A program made the position numbers and the translations under genes. Shown in pieces: positions 1 to 10,838 of a stretch of 64,000 nt of DNA. Every line of letters begins with the position of its first letter. The first letter of the stretch is position 1. The DNA lies in contig NC_030996.1 in the NCBI RefSeq assembly GCF_000149955.1, positions 885,467-949,466 on the forward strand, given 5' to 3'. This stretch comes from Fusarium oxysporum f. sp. lycopersici 4287. Taxonomy: Eukaryota; Ascomycota; Sordariomycetes; Hypocreales; Nectriaceae. Below the pieces are notes generated by a model, which had not been told where the DNA came from, ran no database searches, and saw only the letters and a list, made by a program, of their open reading frames with translations.

Positions 1-1895
1 CTCTTCTTCAGATTTCAGTTCGGTGTCCTGCGCTTCCTCGGTTTCCATCTGGGCGCTCTGTGCTTCTTCAGGCACTAGTTGAGTGTCCTGCTCTTCTTCA
101 GGTGCTCGTTCGGTGTCCTTCTGTGTTTCTTCAGTCTGCCCAGTCACGTCTGCGTCTTCGGCCTGATCAGCAGCATCCGCTTCTGGGGCTGTATTAGGTG
201 TAACGATCTCAGCGTTCTGAGCAGGTTGGAAATCTGTCGAAGACTCTGCAACTGGTGATCGAGGCGCAAGATCCGACGTTGAGTCTACAGAAAGGCTATG
301 TCAGAAACCTCACCTCATACGCAGTTAGTATACTTACTGTCATCAGTCGGGTCTGGAATCTCATCATTTGGACCCCACCGCTTGGGCTGCTGAACCGCCT
401 CCCGCTGCTTGAGATATTCAAAAGCCTGGTCGCTATGCTTAATCATCAGCGCCTTGCCCTCATCCCAAGGATGAATTTCGCCGATGGGAATCCAAGCAAC
501 ATGGCACAGATCAGGAAAATCAAGTCCCTCAAAGAACATGAACGGAAAGTGTTGCTCCGAAGCGTTTTCTCCTCCATCTTCATAACCCTCTGCCCAGGAG
601 AATGACTTGCTGGAGCTGTCGTACTCATAACAAGGCGGTACGTTGTTAAGTAGCCCCATCGCCTCGAGCGATTCGTCTATTCCAAGGGATTCGGGATCTT
701 GCAAAGGAATATGCAAACCACAATACCACTGTTTTGACGCGGACCAGTAGATGATGTAGACATCTCCAGGAACCAAGTCGCGAGGATGGATGGAGTCCTG
801 AGACTTGCGCGTTGACCGACCCTTTTTCACGGCGTTGTTGGTCTTCTTGCGTGGTGTCTTTGGTGAAGGCTTATCAGTAACGCGAATGGAGTCTCGCGCT
901 CCTCTTTCACCTTTTTGAAAGGCTTCCTTGGCGACTTTGTTGTTTTGAATGAGTTTTTCATCGTCGCAACCAATGACCTCATAACCAAAGTGCTGAATAA
1001 CAGTCTCGAATGAAGGGTTCTTAAGCTGATGCTCTTCTGACAAATGCGCCAGCCCTGCCTGTAATGAATTGTCGTCAAAGTCGATGTCGTGATCCTCACA
1101 TCGCAAGATGTAAAACTTGGCCGGGCGCACTGGATCCTCGGGGACCCGGATAATGGTGTGCTTCTTGGCGGCGCGTCTGTTTTGGTAGACGGCATTGAAA
1201 TGTATGGAATTTCTGTTACCTTGAATGCGCGGGCGCTTCTGAGCAATGCTGGAGCTGCGGCCTCGCTTCCTCTTACGCGTCTCTGACTGCGAAATGAAAT
1301 CAAGGTTAGCAAAATGAGACGATGAGGGCGCGTAAGCAAGCGATGGATGGCTAAGGTGATGGAATCGGACCTCAAAAACTCCATTGCGATCTGGGGTGAG
1401 CACCGCCCCTCCCCTCTTCATTCGCATTCGCGGCCTGCGCGGTGTGTCCGGATCAGCATCTGGCGAGTCTCCAGTGAGGCCTAGGGCTGATGTGTCGACG
1501 CCCATGTTGCCGTTGATGGGGAGGCCGAAATCTTTATAAAGGTTCAAGATGTTGTTCATGAGAGAATTTGCTTTCATCTCGTCTTTGGGGCGGTACGCCA
1601 CATGAGCATCCCTGCACGTGCGGTCCCAGTCCGTCCTAAGCGGTCTTAACTCACTCTCGATAGCTACCAACTCGTCTTGTTTTGCTTGGCGCTGGGCCTC
1701 GCTGTCCTCGTCGTCCTTGTTAATTTCTCCAAGTTGTCGATGCACCGAGTTAAATTTTGCCTCCAGTTCTTCCAGTTGACGAGGTTTGATCAGTGATGGC
1801 ATGACGGGCCAACTGGCTTTACCAGCTTCCAACTCGGCCAGGGACTGTTCAAGCCAGGCCAATCTAGCTGATTGGGCCCGAGAGCCAGCTTCCAT
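1..1895 (-). CDS. Unrecognised basic/acidic, probably nuclear protein, 3' end beyond window
   Basis: I do not recognise the family. The start is the ATG at 1895-1893; the longer frame upstream only translates genomic A-tracts. Likely exons are 1895-1371, 1286-338 and 284-1. The 285-337 intron has GTAAGT, an ACTAAC branch site and TAG. The 1287-1370 intron is 84 nt, has GCTAAC and CAG but an unusual GTCCGA donor, and keeps the frame if retained. Seen in the protein: an N-terminal predicted coiled coil (about residues 1-95), basic clusters such as RKRKRG, a central block FYILRCEDHD, a domain near VPGDVYIIYW, and a Glu/Gln-rich, low-complexity tail entering the window edge. About 586 codons are present without a stop. 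The charge pattern suggests a nuclear or chromatin-associated protein, but that is inference. Confidence 0.7.
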
Positions 1896-1976
1896 GGCTG
1901 GTAGGTAGTGCGCTAAAAAGGAGAACTCTAAAAGAAAAAGTGGGTAAAAAGAACCAAGACACGCCAGAAAATAATG

Positions 1977-2053
1977 AAAAAAAAAAAAAAAAAAGCCAAT
2001 GCAGATTGGAGACGTAAGAACAGAAGAGATAGAAGGGGAAAAAAAAAAAAAAA
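1977..2053. repeat. Two poly(A) tracts upstream of the first gene
   Basis: A run of 18 A (1977-1994) and a run of 15 A (2039-2053) lie within 160 bp upstream of the first gene's start. On the gene's strand they are poly(dT) tracts, which in fungal promoters often exclude nucleosomes. That role is inference; the tracts are seen directly. Confidence 0.8.
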
Positions 2054-2885
2054 GTTGGGAGGACAATAGAGTTTTCTCGTAGGGAAAAAATCGCGAGAGA
2101 AATTATGTGTAACCGACCAACGCAAAGAGTGATTAAAGAGTCATCACATCTCAGTAGCTACAAACAGAACTGGCCCGTGAAAGCGGTACGGCTAGGTTGG
2201 GTTGACTGCACTACGGTACAGTGAGAAGCCCATGTCAGTCATGGATTTAGTGCCTGGCAAACCTAAGCAGCACCAGATTCTGGCCAAAAAGCAAACGTAT
2301 TTGCGACGCAACCAATTGCAAACACTCGAAATGTTACACATTCGCTCTCTGACCCCGCACGATTTGCACTGAGACATGAGTTTAGGCCTGATCAGACCAG
2401 ACTGAAATGTTGTGGTTTTCACTACGGCATGGGTCTAGGTAATCTCCAGCTGTTTGCTCAGTGTCATCATGTCTTAGGCCCCTGTAATTATCTCATTACC
2501 GCGTACCTATACACGGAAACTCAAAAAACACACAGTCACTCGCTCATCATCTTCCTTGTCCCCTCTCATCCATCTGCCCCTTTCGTTCCAGTGGCGTCAC
2601 CTTAGTCTCAGCTCTAATAATTTGGGGAATGTAAGCCGGTGGCTGACAATTCAATCAATTATGGCCCACCATCCATCATCGCCCTTGCTTGGCATTTCGC
2701 TCCTTTTCCTCCTACAGCCTCCCCTGTCCATGCATACAAGGATATACTAATCAATGCAATGACCCACAATCGTGATAACTATCAATCACGTACAGTATGT
2801 GCCCGTACGCCGTGGCGGTTGAATGATCGCCAGCTACCTGGTCCATTCAGCGCAACTAGTAAAGGTGAGGCTTGCATTGACCAAC
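2054..2885. other. Intergenic, no supportable gene
   Basis: About 0.8 kb between the 5' end of the first gene and the 3' end of the HET gene. Only short overlapping frames without domain or splice support are seen. It should hold the remaining promoter of the first gene and the terminator of the HET gene. Confidence 0.6.
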
Positions 2886-5009
2886 TTAAACTATCGCAAC
2901 TGTCGTTATCGTTTCCAACCCAAAAACCTCCGCCTCTTGACTATCCTTGAGCGACCCTAGACCGATCCTCTCGAAGAGCTCGGGCTGTGTTGCTGACCGC
3001 CCCAGCACTAGCCACTCGTGATCTCTTTGCCCCTTATCCCCGAAAGGAAATGCCCCAAGTCTCAGCACCCAGCATCGAATCGCTGAATTACCCGTGGTGG
3101 GCTCAGTCAGGTGGTGTGTATCCCCAGAATTCCGCTTTCGGTTTAGTCGCTTCAGCTCCTCTGCAACATCGCTTCTGTTGTGCTCACGGCTTCTTCTGCA
3201 CACTGAGACTTCACTGCCGTTTACAATTGTTGAGAGGCTCGTATCGGCGGAAAACCACAGGAGAGCCCGCCCAAGACGCACCGCGTACCAATCATACGGG
3301 CCCCGACTCTCAAGATACCCCATCACCATTGGCCCGTTGATTATCATCTTGCTGCTGATGACTCTTCCAAGTGGCGCGTCAGGACCTGTTACTGCATTGA
3401 CCTCCAGCACAGTAGCCGCCTTCTCGTATGGCCATTTTCCGTTTCTAAAACACAGGTAATCGACCTCTCCCGTAATTGAAGCCCAACTAAAGCTCGGGGC
3501 GATGTAAGATGAGTTGGCAGCTTGAATCCTACTGGCTGATGGTCTCCGCCACAACAGATCCAGATCAATGTTATCTGTCCATAGACCAGCCACGTAATCT
3601 GACCCGATCTTCTTCTGGACTATAGCGGCTATAGCAGATATCGCTGGAAGCTTGTCGCCGGCCTGCGTGAGGTTTCTCTTCGAGTAATTCTCAATAACTT
3701 TGTGCCAGAAATTGAAGGCTTCACCATGTCGCGATATTTGACTCAATGGCGTTCCACCAAATTCACGCTGGTGATTCAGTTTCGATCCGCATTCGCAGAA
3801 TATTGCCTCTTTGCACGTCCATGCCATTTCCATCGCGGATATAGACAGTAGCCGGGTTGATAGGACTTTCTCCTGCAACGTCCAGCCTCGTTGAGTGAGA
3901 GGTTCCACGAGCGGCTGTTGATCCGTTCTGTGAGATGGTCTCCACTTCCAATGAGCACCGGTTGCTTGCATGAGCCTTACTTTCAGTAGAATTGGAGGCC
4001 CATTTTCGCTTCTCATTGATTCGCTGTAGATCGCGGACTGGTCCCGAGCCGCTCGAGGTGGTGGCTTGAGCTGAGGCCGTAGAAAGTGACTGGTCACAGA
4101 TGTTGATGACGAGGCTGCAATAGTCAAGAAAGCGTTGGCATATGTATCGGCCATCCTGGAGCATTCTCTTTCCCAGTCGGCTTCGGAGTCTTGGATGATG
4201 CAAAGTGCATCTATCCATAAATATCTTACCCCGAGCTCTCGAGTCAGTGCGATTGCGTCAGTATAAGCTGCTGGAAGCTCCTCAAGTCCGATCCCGGTTT
4301 TCATATCTTCCAGGTTCCCGGTCAGGGCTTTGATAGAGGGATTTCTACCCCAGCAGTAGCTGAGTGCTACATATTTCTCAGGTTTGAGAGCCTCTGATTC
4401 AGCGAGACAAATTTTGTCATCCCTAGCGCTCCCTATGTCTAAGATGCGGGTTGGTAAAGTAGACTTGTCTTGCTTGCAGAGCTTGTGATCCTTGGCACAA
4501 TTATAGAAACAAGCGTTGACAAAGCTTAAGCCTTCGCGCGATAAATGGTCATCACAAATATCTGGTAAAGGCTTGACTCGTTTCCAAGTCTCTCCTTGAG
4601 CTGAGTATGTTTGTTAGTACGCCCCCATGGGTCTTCATATCCTTAGACAATTCATACCATAGTCAGTGTAAAATTGTAAGAACATTTGCGAGCGCTCAGG
4701 ATCACCGAATAATATCTCTGGATTTCCTTGTCCAATTGAAAGTCGGAGATAGAGCTGAATTCCCATCTGATTCTCAACCCCCAACAAGCCCGAATATGTG
4801 AGAGTCTTGAAAATGAATGCGCAACAGTCACAACCTGAAATCGCCGCGCTCTCGAACTGTATGATGTCTCGAAGCACCAATACTACGAGCTCTTTTGAGT
4901 CAACTCTGACATCATTGTTAGAGCCTGGTGCTACGAGGTCTGGATCGAAATTGAAACAACATGGGCAATGTTCGTGAGACACAGTTGAAGGGTTTTGGTG
5001 GTCTTCCAT
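2886..5009 (-). CDS. HET-domain (heterokaryon incompatibility) protein
   Basis: Two exons, 5009-4658 and 4600-2886, give 688 aa. The intron (4601-4657) has a GTATGA donor, a TACTAAC branch site and a CAG acceptor, and the frame closes exactly. The N-terminal 120 residues carry a Cys-rich HCPCCFNFD and CDCCAF segment common before HET domains. The HET core follows: YVALSYCWG, then LPAAYTDAIALTRELG, RYLWIDALCIIQDS and ANAFLTIAASS. HET proteins of ascomycetes trigger cell death when unlike hyphae fuse; most paralogues have no proven partner, and none can be assigned here. No NACHT or WD40 region follows the HET core; the C-terminal half is the usual poorly conserved region. Reading frame intact. 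Confidence 0.93.
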
Positions 5010-5245
5010 GAGATCCGCGATAAATCAAGAATAGAATAATCAAGGTGATGATTCGTCTCACCGATTCTCCACATGAACTACGGACATCTATATTTTAGCA
5101 CGTGATACCCACCAAGTAGAATGATACTCTTACTCAGCTAACAATGCAAAGAGTGAAACTTCTAATCTAGAAAAGTAATATCTACGCCGCTGTTGACTCC
5201 CTTTTTTTGTTGGTAATTATCGCTGAATACAAAACAACACCATGT

Positions 5246-7372
5246 CTAGCAGTCAGGAACACTGACTGGAATATTAATGTGAACGCTCGTAGCCAATCCA
5301 CTCAAACTCGTTTCCTTGAACTCGTTCCTCATTCCCTTGGCCGTCAGTCGCATCGCCCGGATAGCGTCGTCCAGCCTCACGCGCTGCGTGCCTGTTTCAC
5401 TGCTAAGCGCCAGGTTGGCGCTGGAGATGGCCTTTGTCGCGCCCAGCGCGTTTCTCTCGATGCAGGGAGCTTGGACGAGTCCGCCGATGGGATCACATGT
5501 TAGTCCGAGGTTGTGCTCGATACCGATTTCTGCGGCTTGCTCGATTGTCTCAGGGCTGGCTCCCATGCAGGCAGCAAAAGCACCGGCGGCCATAGAGCAG
5601 GCAACGCCGACCTCCGCCATGCACCCTCCTTCAGCGGCTGAGATGGTGGCACCTCGCTTGTAAAGCATACCGATTGCGGCAGCAGTGAGAAGGAAAGTGG
5701 GGATATCTCGTTCAGGATCGTCGCTGATGAACTCGGTCGTATATTTGAGCACAGCTGGAATAATACCTGCGGCACCGTTGGTAGGAGCGGTGACAATTCG
5801 ACCGCCGCCAGCGTTGGTTTCATTGACAGCAATGGCATAGACAGATAGATAGTCCATAGTGGGGAATGTCGTACGGCGTGAAGGAGCTGGAGCAATAGGA
5901 TGATCCAGAGAACCGTGTATCCGTGGCGGACCGCGCTTCCGAAGGCCGCCACCCTTGAACTTCTCTGGCACCAATGGAGATGATGCTGCTGCGAGAGCTT
6001 TCGGTGATGAGCCGACGCCATCCTCGTTGATGTTGGTGTCAGGCGAAGAGAACTTGTGCTCGAGCTGAGCAGCTGAAGTATCAGCAGTCGACGAGGGATA
6101 CAAGCCACGAGTCAATCGGCGGTAGAGCGCCGGCGCTCGTCGATGCAGCTTGAGAGATCCAGGAAGCTTGGAGCCTGTTGGTGCCTGGACACTTTCCAGG
6201 ATACTAGCATCCATGACTCCCCAAATCTTGAAGATCTTTCGATAAATGTCCTCGTCCGTATATCCTAGACTCTTCTCATTCTCATACACCAATTGCGCGA
6301 TAGTGAGATTGTGTTTGCGACAAAGTGAAAGCAGGCTAGCGGCATCTCGGAATGGATACCGCGGATGCGGTGATGAGCTGGTATCCTTGGTCTCGGACTT
6401 GACATCGGTAGAGAGGCCGGTTGGCTCAGGCGAGTCTCCGAGGAGAGCTGTCGGACCCTCATTGGCTTCTTCAAGGGCCTTGACTTCGGTACCGGTTCGT
6501 CGATCTCCCGCGGCATCTGAGCGCCGGATTTCCTTGTAGTACATGTTTTCGGCCAAATCGGCCGGGTGAGCTGCCGTGTCCGAATCTCCGACTTCGAGTT
6601 GAGCGGGGGCGTTTGCGGAGAGAGTTTCTTGGGGTGCGATACTAAGAGCACCGTTGACAACGAAACCGCCGCCTACACTGAACATGTCATTGGTGGCTAG
6701 GACGTAGCCTTCCTTGTCGTAGACAGTGAAACGCATGCCGTTGCTGTGCTGGGGAAGCTTACGACCCCATTCCCAAATGAATTCCTTCTCGTAGTCGAAA
6801 TCGATCTCCTTGCCTTTGGATCCATCTGTGGCCAGCCCACGTGCTAGGAAAATCTTCTTGCTGGACTTGATCTCTTCGAAGCGGCTGGGCACGTAGCCTG
6901 TGTCGACTGTTTCGACATCGGCGCCTTCGAGGCCAAGGAGTAAAGCGGAAGGAGTCATATGACCTTCACCCGTGAGAGCAAGACTACCATAGATGGCGAC
7001 GCGGATTTTGTTGACTTTTTGAAGCAGATTGGCATCGATCAAATCGTTGACAAAAATGTTACCAGCACGCATTGGCCCGACAGTATGAGAAGATGAGGGA
7101 CCAATGCCGATAGAAAACAGATCGAAAGTGGAAATGACAGCATGTTCGTGATCCGCTTCGCTGTAAGATCCCGCATCTTCATCCTGCTCATCCTGACTTC
7201 TTCGTAGTCGTGTTGTGCTGAAAAGTCGACATCGCTGGCGTCCCAACAAAGTTGCTGCTGGCGGTGTCGAGCGAGCGATAGGCCCCCTTACAACGGTAGC
7301 AAGGGACCGGGGAGATAGACATTGTCTCGACGCCCGAAGCAGCGAAAGCTGCCTTATCCCTGCGCGACTCAT
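5246..7372 (-). CDS. L-serine dehydratase, iron-sulfur type, mitochondrial
   Basis: Single-exon, 708 aa from the ATG at 7372. A more upstream ATG at 7516 is in frame, but the residues after 7372 (MSRAGIRQLSLLRASRQ, later FSTTRLRR) form a typical mitochondrial presequence, so I prefer 7372. The enzyme deaminates L-serine to pyruvate and ammonia using a 4Fe-4S cluster. Single-chain beta plus alpha architecture: beta part with SIGIGPSSSHTVGPMRAG; alpha part with ETNAGGGRIVTAPTNGAAG and the cluster cysteines in EGGC, LTCDPIGG and QAPCIERN (about C584, C626, C637). It is about 250 residues longer than bacterial single-chain enzymes; the extra length is the presequence and two disordered, Ser/Pro-rich insertions (about residues 260-340 and 425-505). 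Reading frame intact. Confidence 0.95.
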   Translation of the reverse strand: MSRAGIRQLSLLRASRQCLSPRSLATVVRGPIARSTPPAATLLGRQRCRLFSTTRLRRSQDEQDEDAGSYSEADHEHAVISTFDLFSIGIGPSSSHTVGPMRAGNIFVNDLIDANLLQKVNKIRVAIYGSLALTGEGHMTPSALLLGLEGADVETVDTGYVPSRFEEIKSSKKIFLARGLATDGSKGKEIDFDYEKEFIWEWGRKLPQHSNGMRFTVYDKEGYVLATNDMFSVGGGFVVNGALSIAPQETLSANAPAQLEVGDSDTAAHPADLAENMYYKEIRRSDAAGDRRTGTEVKALEEANEGPTALLGDSPEPTGLSTDVKSETKDTSSSPHPRYPFRDAASLLSLCRKHNLTIAQLVYENEKSLGYTDEDIYRKIFKIWGVMDASILESVQAPTGSKLPGSLKLHRRAPALYRRLTRGLYPSSTADTSAAQLEHKFSSPDTNINEDGVGSSPKALAAASSPLVPEKFKGGGLRKRGPPRIHGSLDHPIAPAPSRRTTFPTMDYLSVYAIAVNETNAGGGRIVTAPTNGAAGIIPAVLKYTTEFISDDPERDIPTFLLTAAAIGMLYKRGATISAAEGGCMAEVGVACSMAAGAFAACMGASPETIEQAAEIGIEHNLGLTCDPIGGLVQAPCIERNALGATKAISSANLALSSETGTQRVRLDDAIRAMRLTAKGMRNEFKETSLSGLATSVHINIPVSVPDC

Positions 7373-8980
7373 TGCAGGTTCTGAAAAGTGAGAAGATGTT
7401 TCTTTCAAATGACGGAGCTTGAAAGTGTCTCCCTTTTTTGTGTTGGGTATATTATTATATCGTAAGCCAGGAAACGTGGACCGCGCATTGCCAACAAGGT
7501 TATCCTCATTGGCCACGTCGCGTCGAGAGCCTTATCTAGGAGCGGAATATCTTGTGCCCAGCGAATCATATTTAGCCGCGCTTATCTCCGGACTCGCTGC
7601 CGGCGGTGGGTCGGACGATATACCGGCAACCGGTCACGTGTCGGATATACGTACCAATCATCTGTTACCCCAGACCGATGTCTTCCGGTCTGCTTCACCG
7701 AAGTGACACGCCTTCCAAAAACATCCGGGGTAGTATTATCTAGTTGCATCAAAACACCATTAACATTACGTTATTTGTCAGTATTGGGGATAGTTTGCAC
7801 TCAAATTGGTGGATTGCGGGGTACAAAGTCATAGAAACTTTAGTCACAGCGTAGGGTACCTACCCTATTTCAAGTCACAGAACGAACCAAAGAAAATACA
7901 AGATTGCAAGGTTGCAAGGTTGCAATGGCTTCAAAGCTCGAATGGAGTATCAGCGAAGTTTTTATCAAGGCTCTCGAAGTGGAGGCTGCTACCAAACTCA
8001 ATGACCATGAAAATCACATGCTGTTTGTGATGAAATGCAAAAAATGTCACCGCGCGGACAACTTAGCCGCGCTGCCAAGGGGGGTCCATCAACAAACCTT
8101 GCACAAGTATTTATAATAGTCGTCTTGCTCATCTTGGGAATAAGGCCACCTCTTGTCCTAAGGGATAGTTAGTTATATCTTCTAATAATATGAGCACAAC
8201 GATCTGTGCAGCATTTTTCACTGTTGGATTCTGAGCGAAGATATATTGTCAGTACTACTAATACAGCCATGAAGTAAGCAGCACTATTTCGTAATCTGCA
8301 TCGAGGAAAACATCGTAGAGTTAATCAAATTCTAGGGACAACATGTTTATTTGCTAAAGGCTAAATACATTTCATGTTTGATTCTGAGTTAAGTTTGCTT
8401 TCTGTATCGATCAGTCTCCATGATTCCATGAACAACAGGTCAACATCACGAAATGTTTTCCTTCGCTTCCCAGCTGAGAGCTTCAAGGTTAGTGGTAGAC
8501 TATAGAACGGCGTCTAGTTATTGATTGCGCTATTTACTCATGTAAACAAGGCTGAAAGTTCACATGGCTGATTTAATGATATTTCGAGTGGCTTAAGATG
8601 GAGTTTTAGATTCCTGCCAGCATAGTACTATCTGCCAACTCTAGTCACTGAAAACATATTCTGCCTCCAATGCTATTGGAGCTCTGGGTGCCTATGTATG
8701 AGGCTGAGCTCTAAATGAGGCGCAATAGAAGACAGGCCACTTTCTCCTCCACTAAACAAATTGGAAGAAAGCGAGTTCAGCTTTTTCGAGGGGGTTCTAA
8801 TGTGCTGGCTTGATAAATCAAAGAGATGCTGTAGGCTCTAGCCGACAATCAATTGAATTCATTTACTTGAACTTACGACTAGGAACGGTCACTCTACGTC
8901 TCACCTATTCACCAGGAATAGCGGTCCAAAGAAACCCAATGAAATTCGCTATGGCTGTAAAAAAAACAAATGCTACTGCT
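7373..8980. other. Gene-free interval upstream of serine dehydratase
   Basis: About 1.6 kb. Short frames at 7806-8116 have no recognisable domain and overlap each other. An E-box CACGTG lies at 7635-7640 next to CCGG-rich sequence, about 260 bp upstream of the serine dehydratase start, and could be a bHLH/bZIP site. The rest, down to the 3' end of the dioxygenase gene, is AT-richer and shows nothing I can support. Confidence 0.5.
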
Positions 8981-10094
8981 CTATGACTCGTTTGACAGGC
9001 TCATGTTGTACTCCAACTCCCACTCAGCCTTGGGATCTCCTTTTCGTGGCACAAACTTCACTGTTAGGCCATCCTTAACAGCGAAGACACTATCGTTCTC
9101 GAGATAGCCTGAGTCAGAATCAAAGATCTGAGTAACAACAGACTTGTGGCCCTCAGCAATGACCTGCAGCATGTTAGATTAGTTCTATGACCGCTTCTGG
9201 GACCTTCGGTTGAACATACCATGAAGTGCAGATGGGCAGGGCGGAAAGGGTGGCGGTCGAGGAGGTGGAGAAGTTGACCGGCAGGGCCATCATCGGGAAC
9301 CTTGAGAAAGTGTCAGATTATAGATCCTTGGCATGTTGACAGGATAAGATTGCTTACGGGATAAGGAGTAGGTCGTAGGCAGTAGAAGGAGTATCGACCC
9401 TGGTCGTCGGTGATGAACTTGCCACGGAGGTTATGCTCAACCTGCTTCTCATCCTGCTGCTCGTAGAGGCCTAGGAAGAATTAGAGTTCGTGAGATAGAA
9501 TGCCGCAGGGTAATGTCTTACCGTTGGTGGATGCTTGCCAAACCTCGACAGAGGCGTTAGGGATGGGCTTTCCAGTAGCCGCTGATGTCACAGTGCCGTA
9601 GAGATAGGCGACAACACCATCGCTGGGGGTGTCGAAAGTAATTGTGGTGCCATTCTCACGAGTAGGGGTATCATGTCGCCAGAAGGGACCCAGAATAGCA
9701 GTCTCAGTTGCTGCTACGCCGTTCTTGGCTGCTTGACGGTGTGTAATATCATCAACAAGACTGAAAAATGTTAGTAATGAAATTGAGACTTGTGACAAGT
9801 GAATTACCTCTCGAGACCAATAACATCGCACATCAATTGACCCTCATTTCGCTTGTCATTGCTCATTTGTCCAGCCCAGTTAATCATCTTAACAGCAGAC
9901 ATCCACTCATCGCAAGTGAGCTGTGTCTCGCGCGCAAAGTCGTGCATGTGTTGGATGAAAGATGTCATCACCTCTTTAAGACGAGGGTCAGTCTTGGGGC
10001 CGAAAGAGTCGATGACCTGCTGTGTGAAGGCCTGGCCGAGACCCTCCTCCTTGGGAGCGCCGTTGGCATTTCCGCCAGTCGCTGATGGTGTCAT
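8981..10094 (-). CDS. Intradiol ring-cleavage dioxygenase (catechol/hydroxyquinol 1,2-dioxygenase family)
   Basis: Five exons: 10094-9808, 9760-9522, 9470-9358, 9300-9220, 9163-8981; all four introns have GT..AG ends and the total is 300 aa. It has the intradiol N-terminal helical domain (residues 1-100, [14 protein letters not shown]) and the beta-sandwich with [10 protein letters not shown] and [13 protein letters not shown]. The non-heme Fe(III) ligands are present: Y178, Y212 (PTPYPVP), H236 and H238 (RPAHLHF). Such enzymes open catechol or hydroxyquinol between the hydroxyls to give muconate or maleylacetate precursors. RPAHLHF and the 300-aa length fit the fungal catechol/hydroxyquinol group better than protocatechuate 3,4-dioxygenase, which has two subunits. 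No signal peptide, so cytosolic. Its neighbours suggest an aromatic catabolic group. Confidence 0.93.
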
Positions 10095-10838
10095 TTTGAT
10101 AGAGTTTTGTGGGGTATTGATGGAGTTGAGGTGATGGAAGGAAGGGTGTTGGTGATGATGAATTGGGTTTATGCTTGAGTGAATGAAAGAAGAGGCTTTC
10201 TAATAGGTCTTATGAAGTCCCTCTTTATCACTGGAGTTGTTTCAAAGATAGTGTCAAGCAGATGACTTGACCCCGCATAATTCACAGTCAGCATGGTTCA
10301 ATTCGGATATACAGACAGCGCCTCAGCAAGGAGCGGCTAAGGACATCTCCCGAAAGGACATCGGGTGCGCGTTCTGAGCATCAGTGTCCCATGGGGCCAA
10401 GCGGCAATGTTGCAGCCATTTTGCGGGGTGAACTACCCAACCAATTAGGGGACTGATGATTTCGTTTAGCACTCTCGGCAGAGGCGAGAATGGTGCCACA
10501 CGCTTTTCGGATGTCGGAGCTAGTTGGTCGGATGTACAGCTGAGGGGACACCCTGACTCCGATTCCGACGCCGCGGAATATGGAGCCAAAAACTAGTGTG
10601 TCGTACGATGCCTGCTAGTGGAAATAAGCCTAGTGTAGCCGCTGCAAGTCACCTGAAATACGCCAAAGCCGTCGCAAATTCGCCATGATAGAAAGGAAGT
10701 GAAGAGCAGCATTAATTGTAACGACTTCTTGTCACGCGACAACACAGAATTAGTATTCTACAGTAGAGAGGGGGAGATCTTGAATGGTCTATGCATGCAT
10801 CAATTGGCTAGGCAAATGCTAAAACTTAATGGGATAAA
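10095..10838. promoter_or_regulatory. Dioxygenase upstream region with direct repeat TCGGATGT
   Basis: The 744 bp between the dioxygenase start and the 3' end of the CoA-transferase gene hold no convincing gene. Two copies of TCGGATGT (10507-10514 and 10528-10535) start 21 bp apart, two helical turns, on the same strand. CGG-containing direct repeats are typical Zn2Cys6 targets and a Zn2Cys6 gene lies at 14548. Binding is inference. Confidence 0.4.

Noticed and set aside
1896..2066. In-frame N-terminal extension of the first gene with runs of Phe
   Set aside because: It is a translation of the poly(A) tracts; the ATG at 1895 starts the protein-like, coiled-coil part.
7373..7516. Upstream in-frame ATG of the serine dehydratase
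   Set aside because: The mitochondrial presequence begins at the ATG at 7372; the 48 residues upstream look like leader translation. An alternative longer isoform cannot be excluded.
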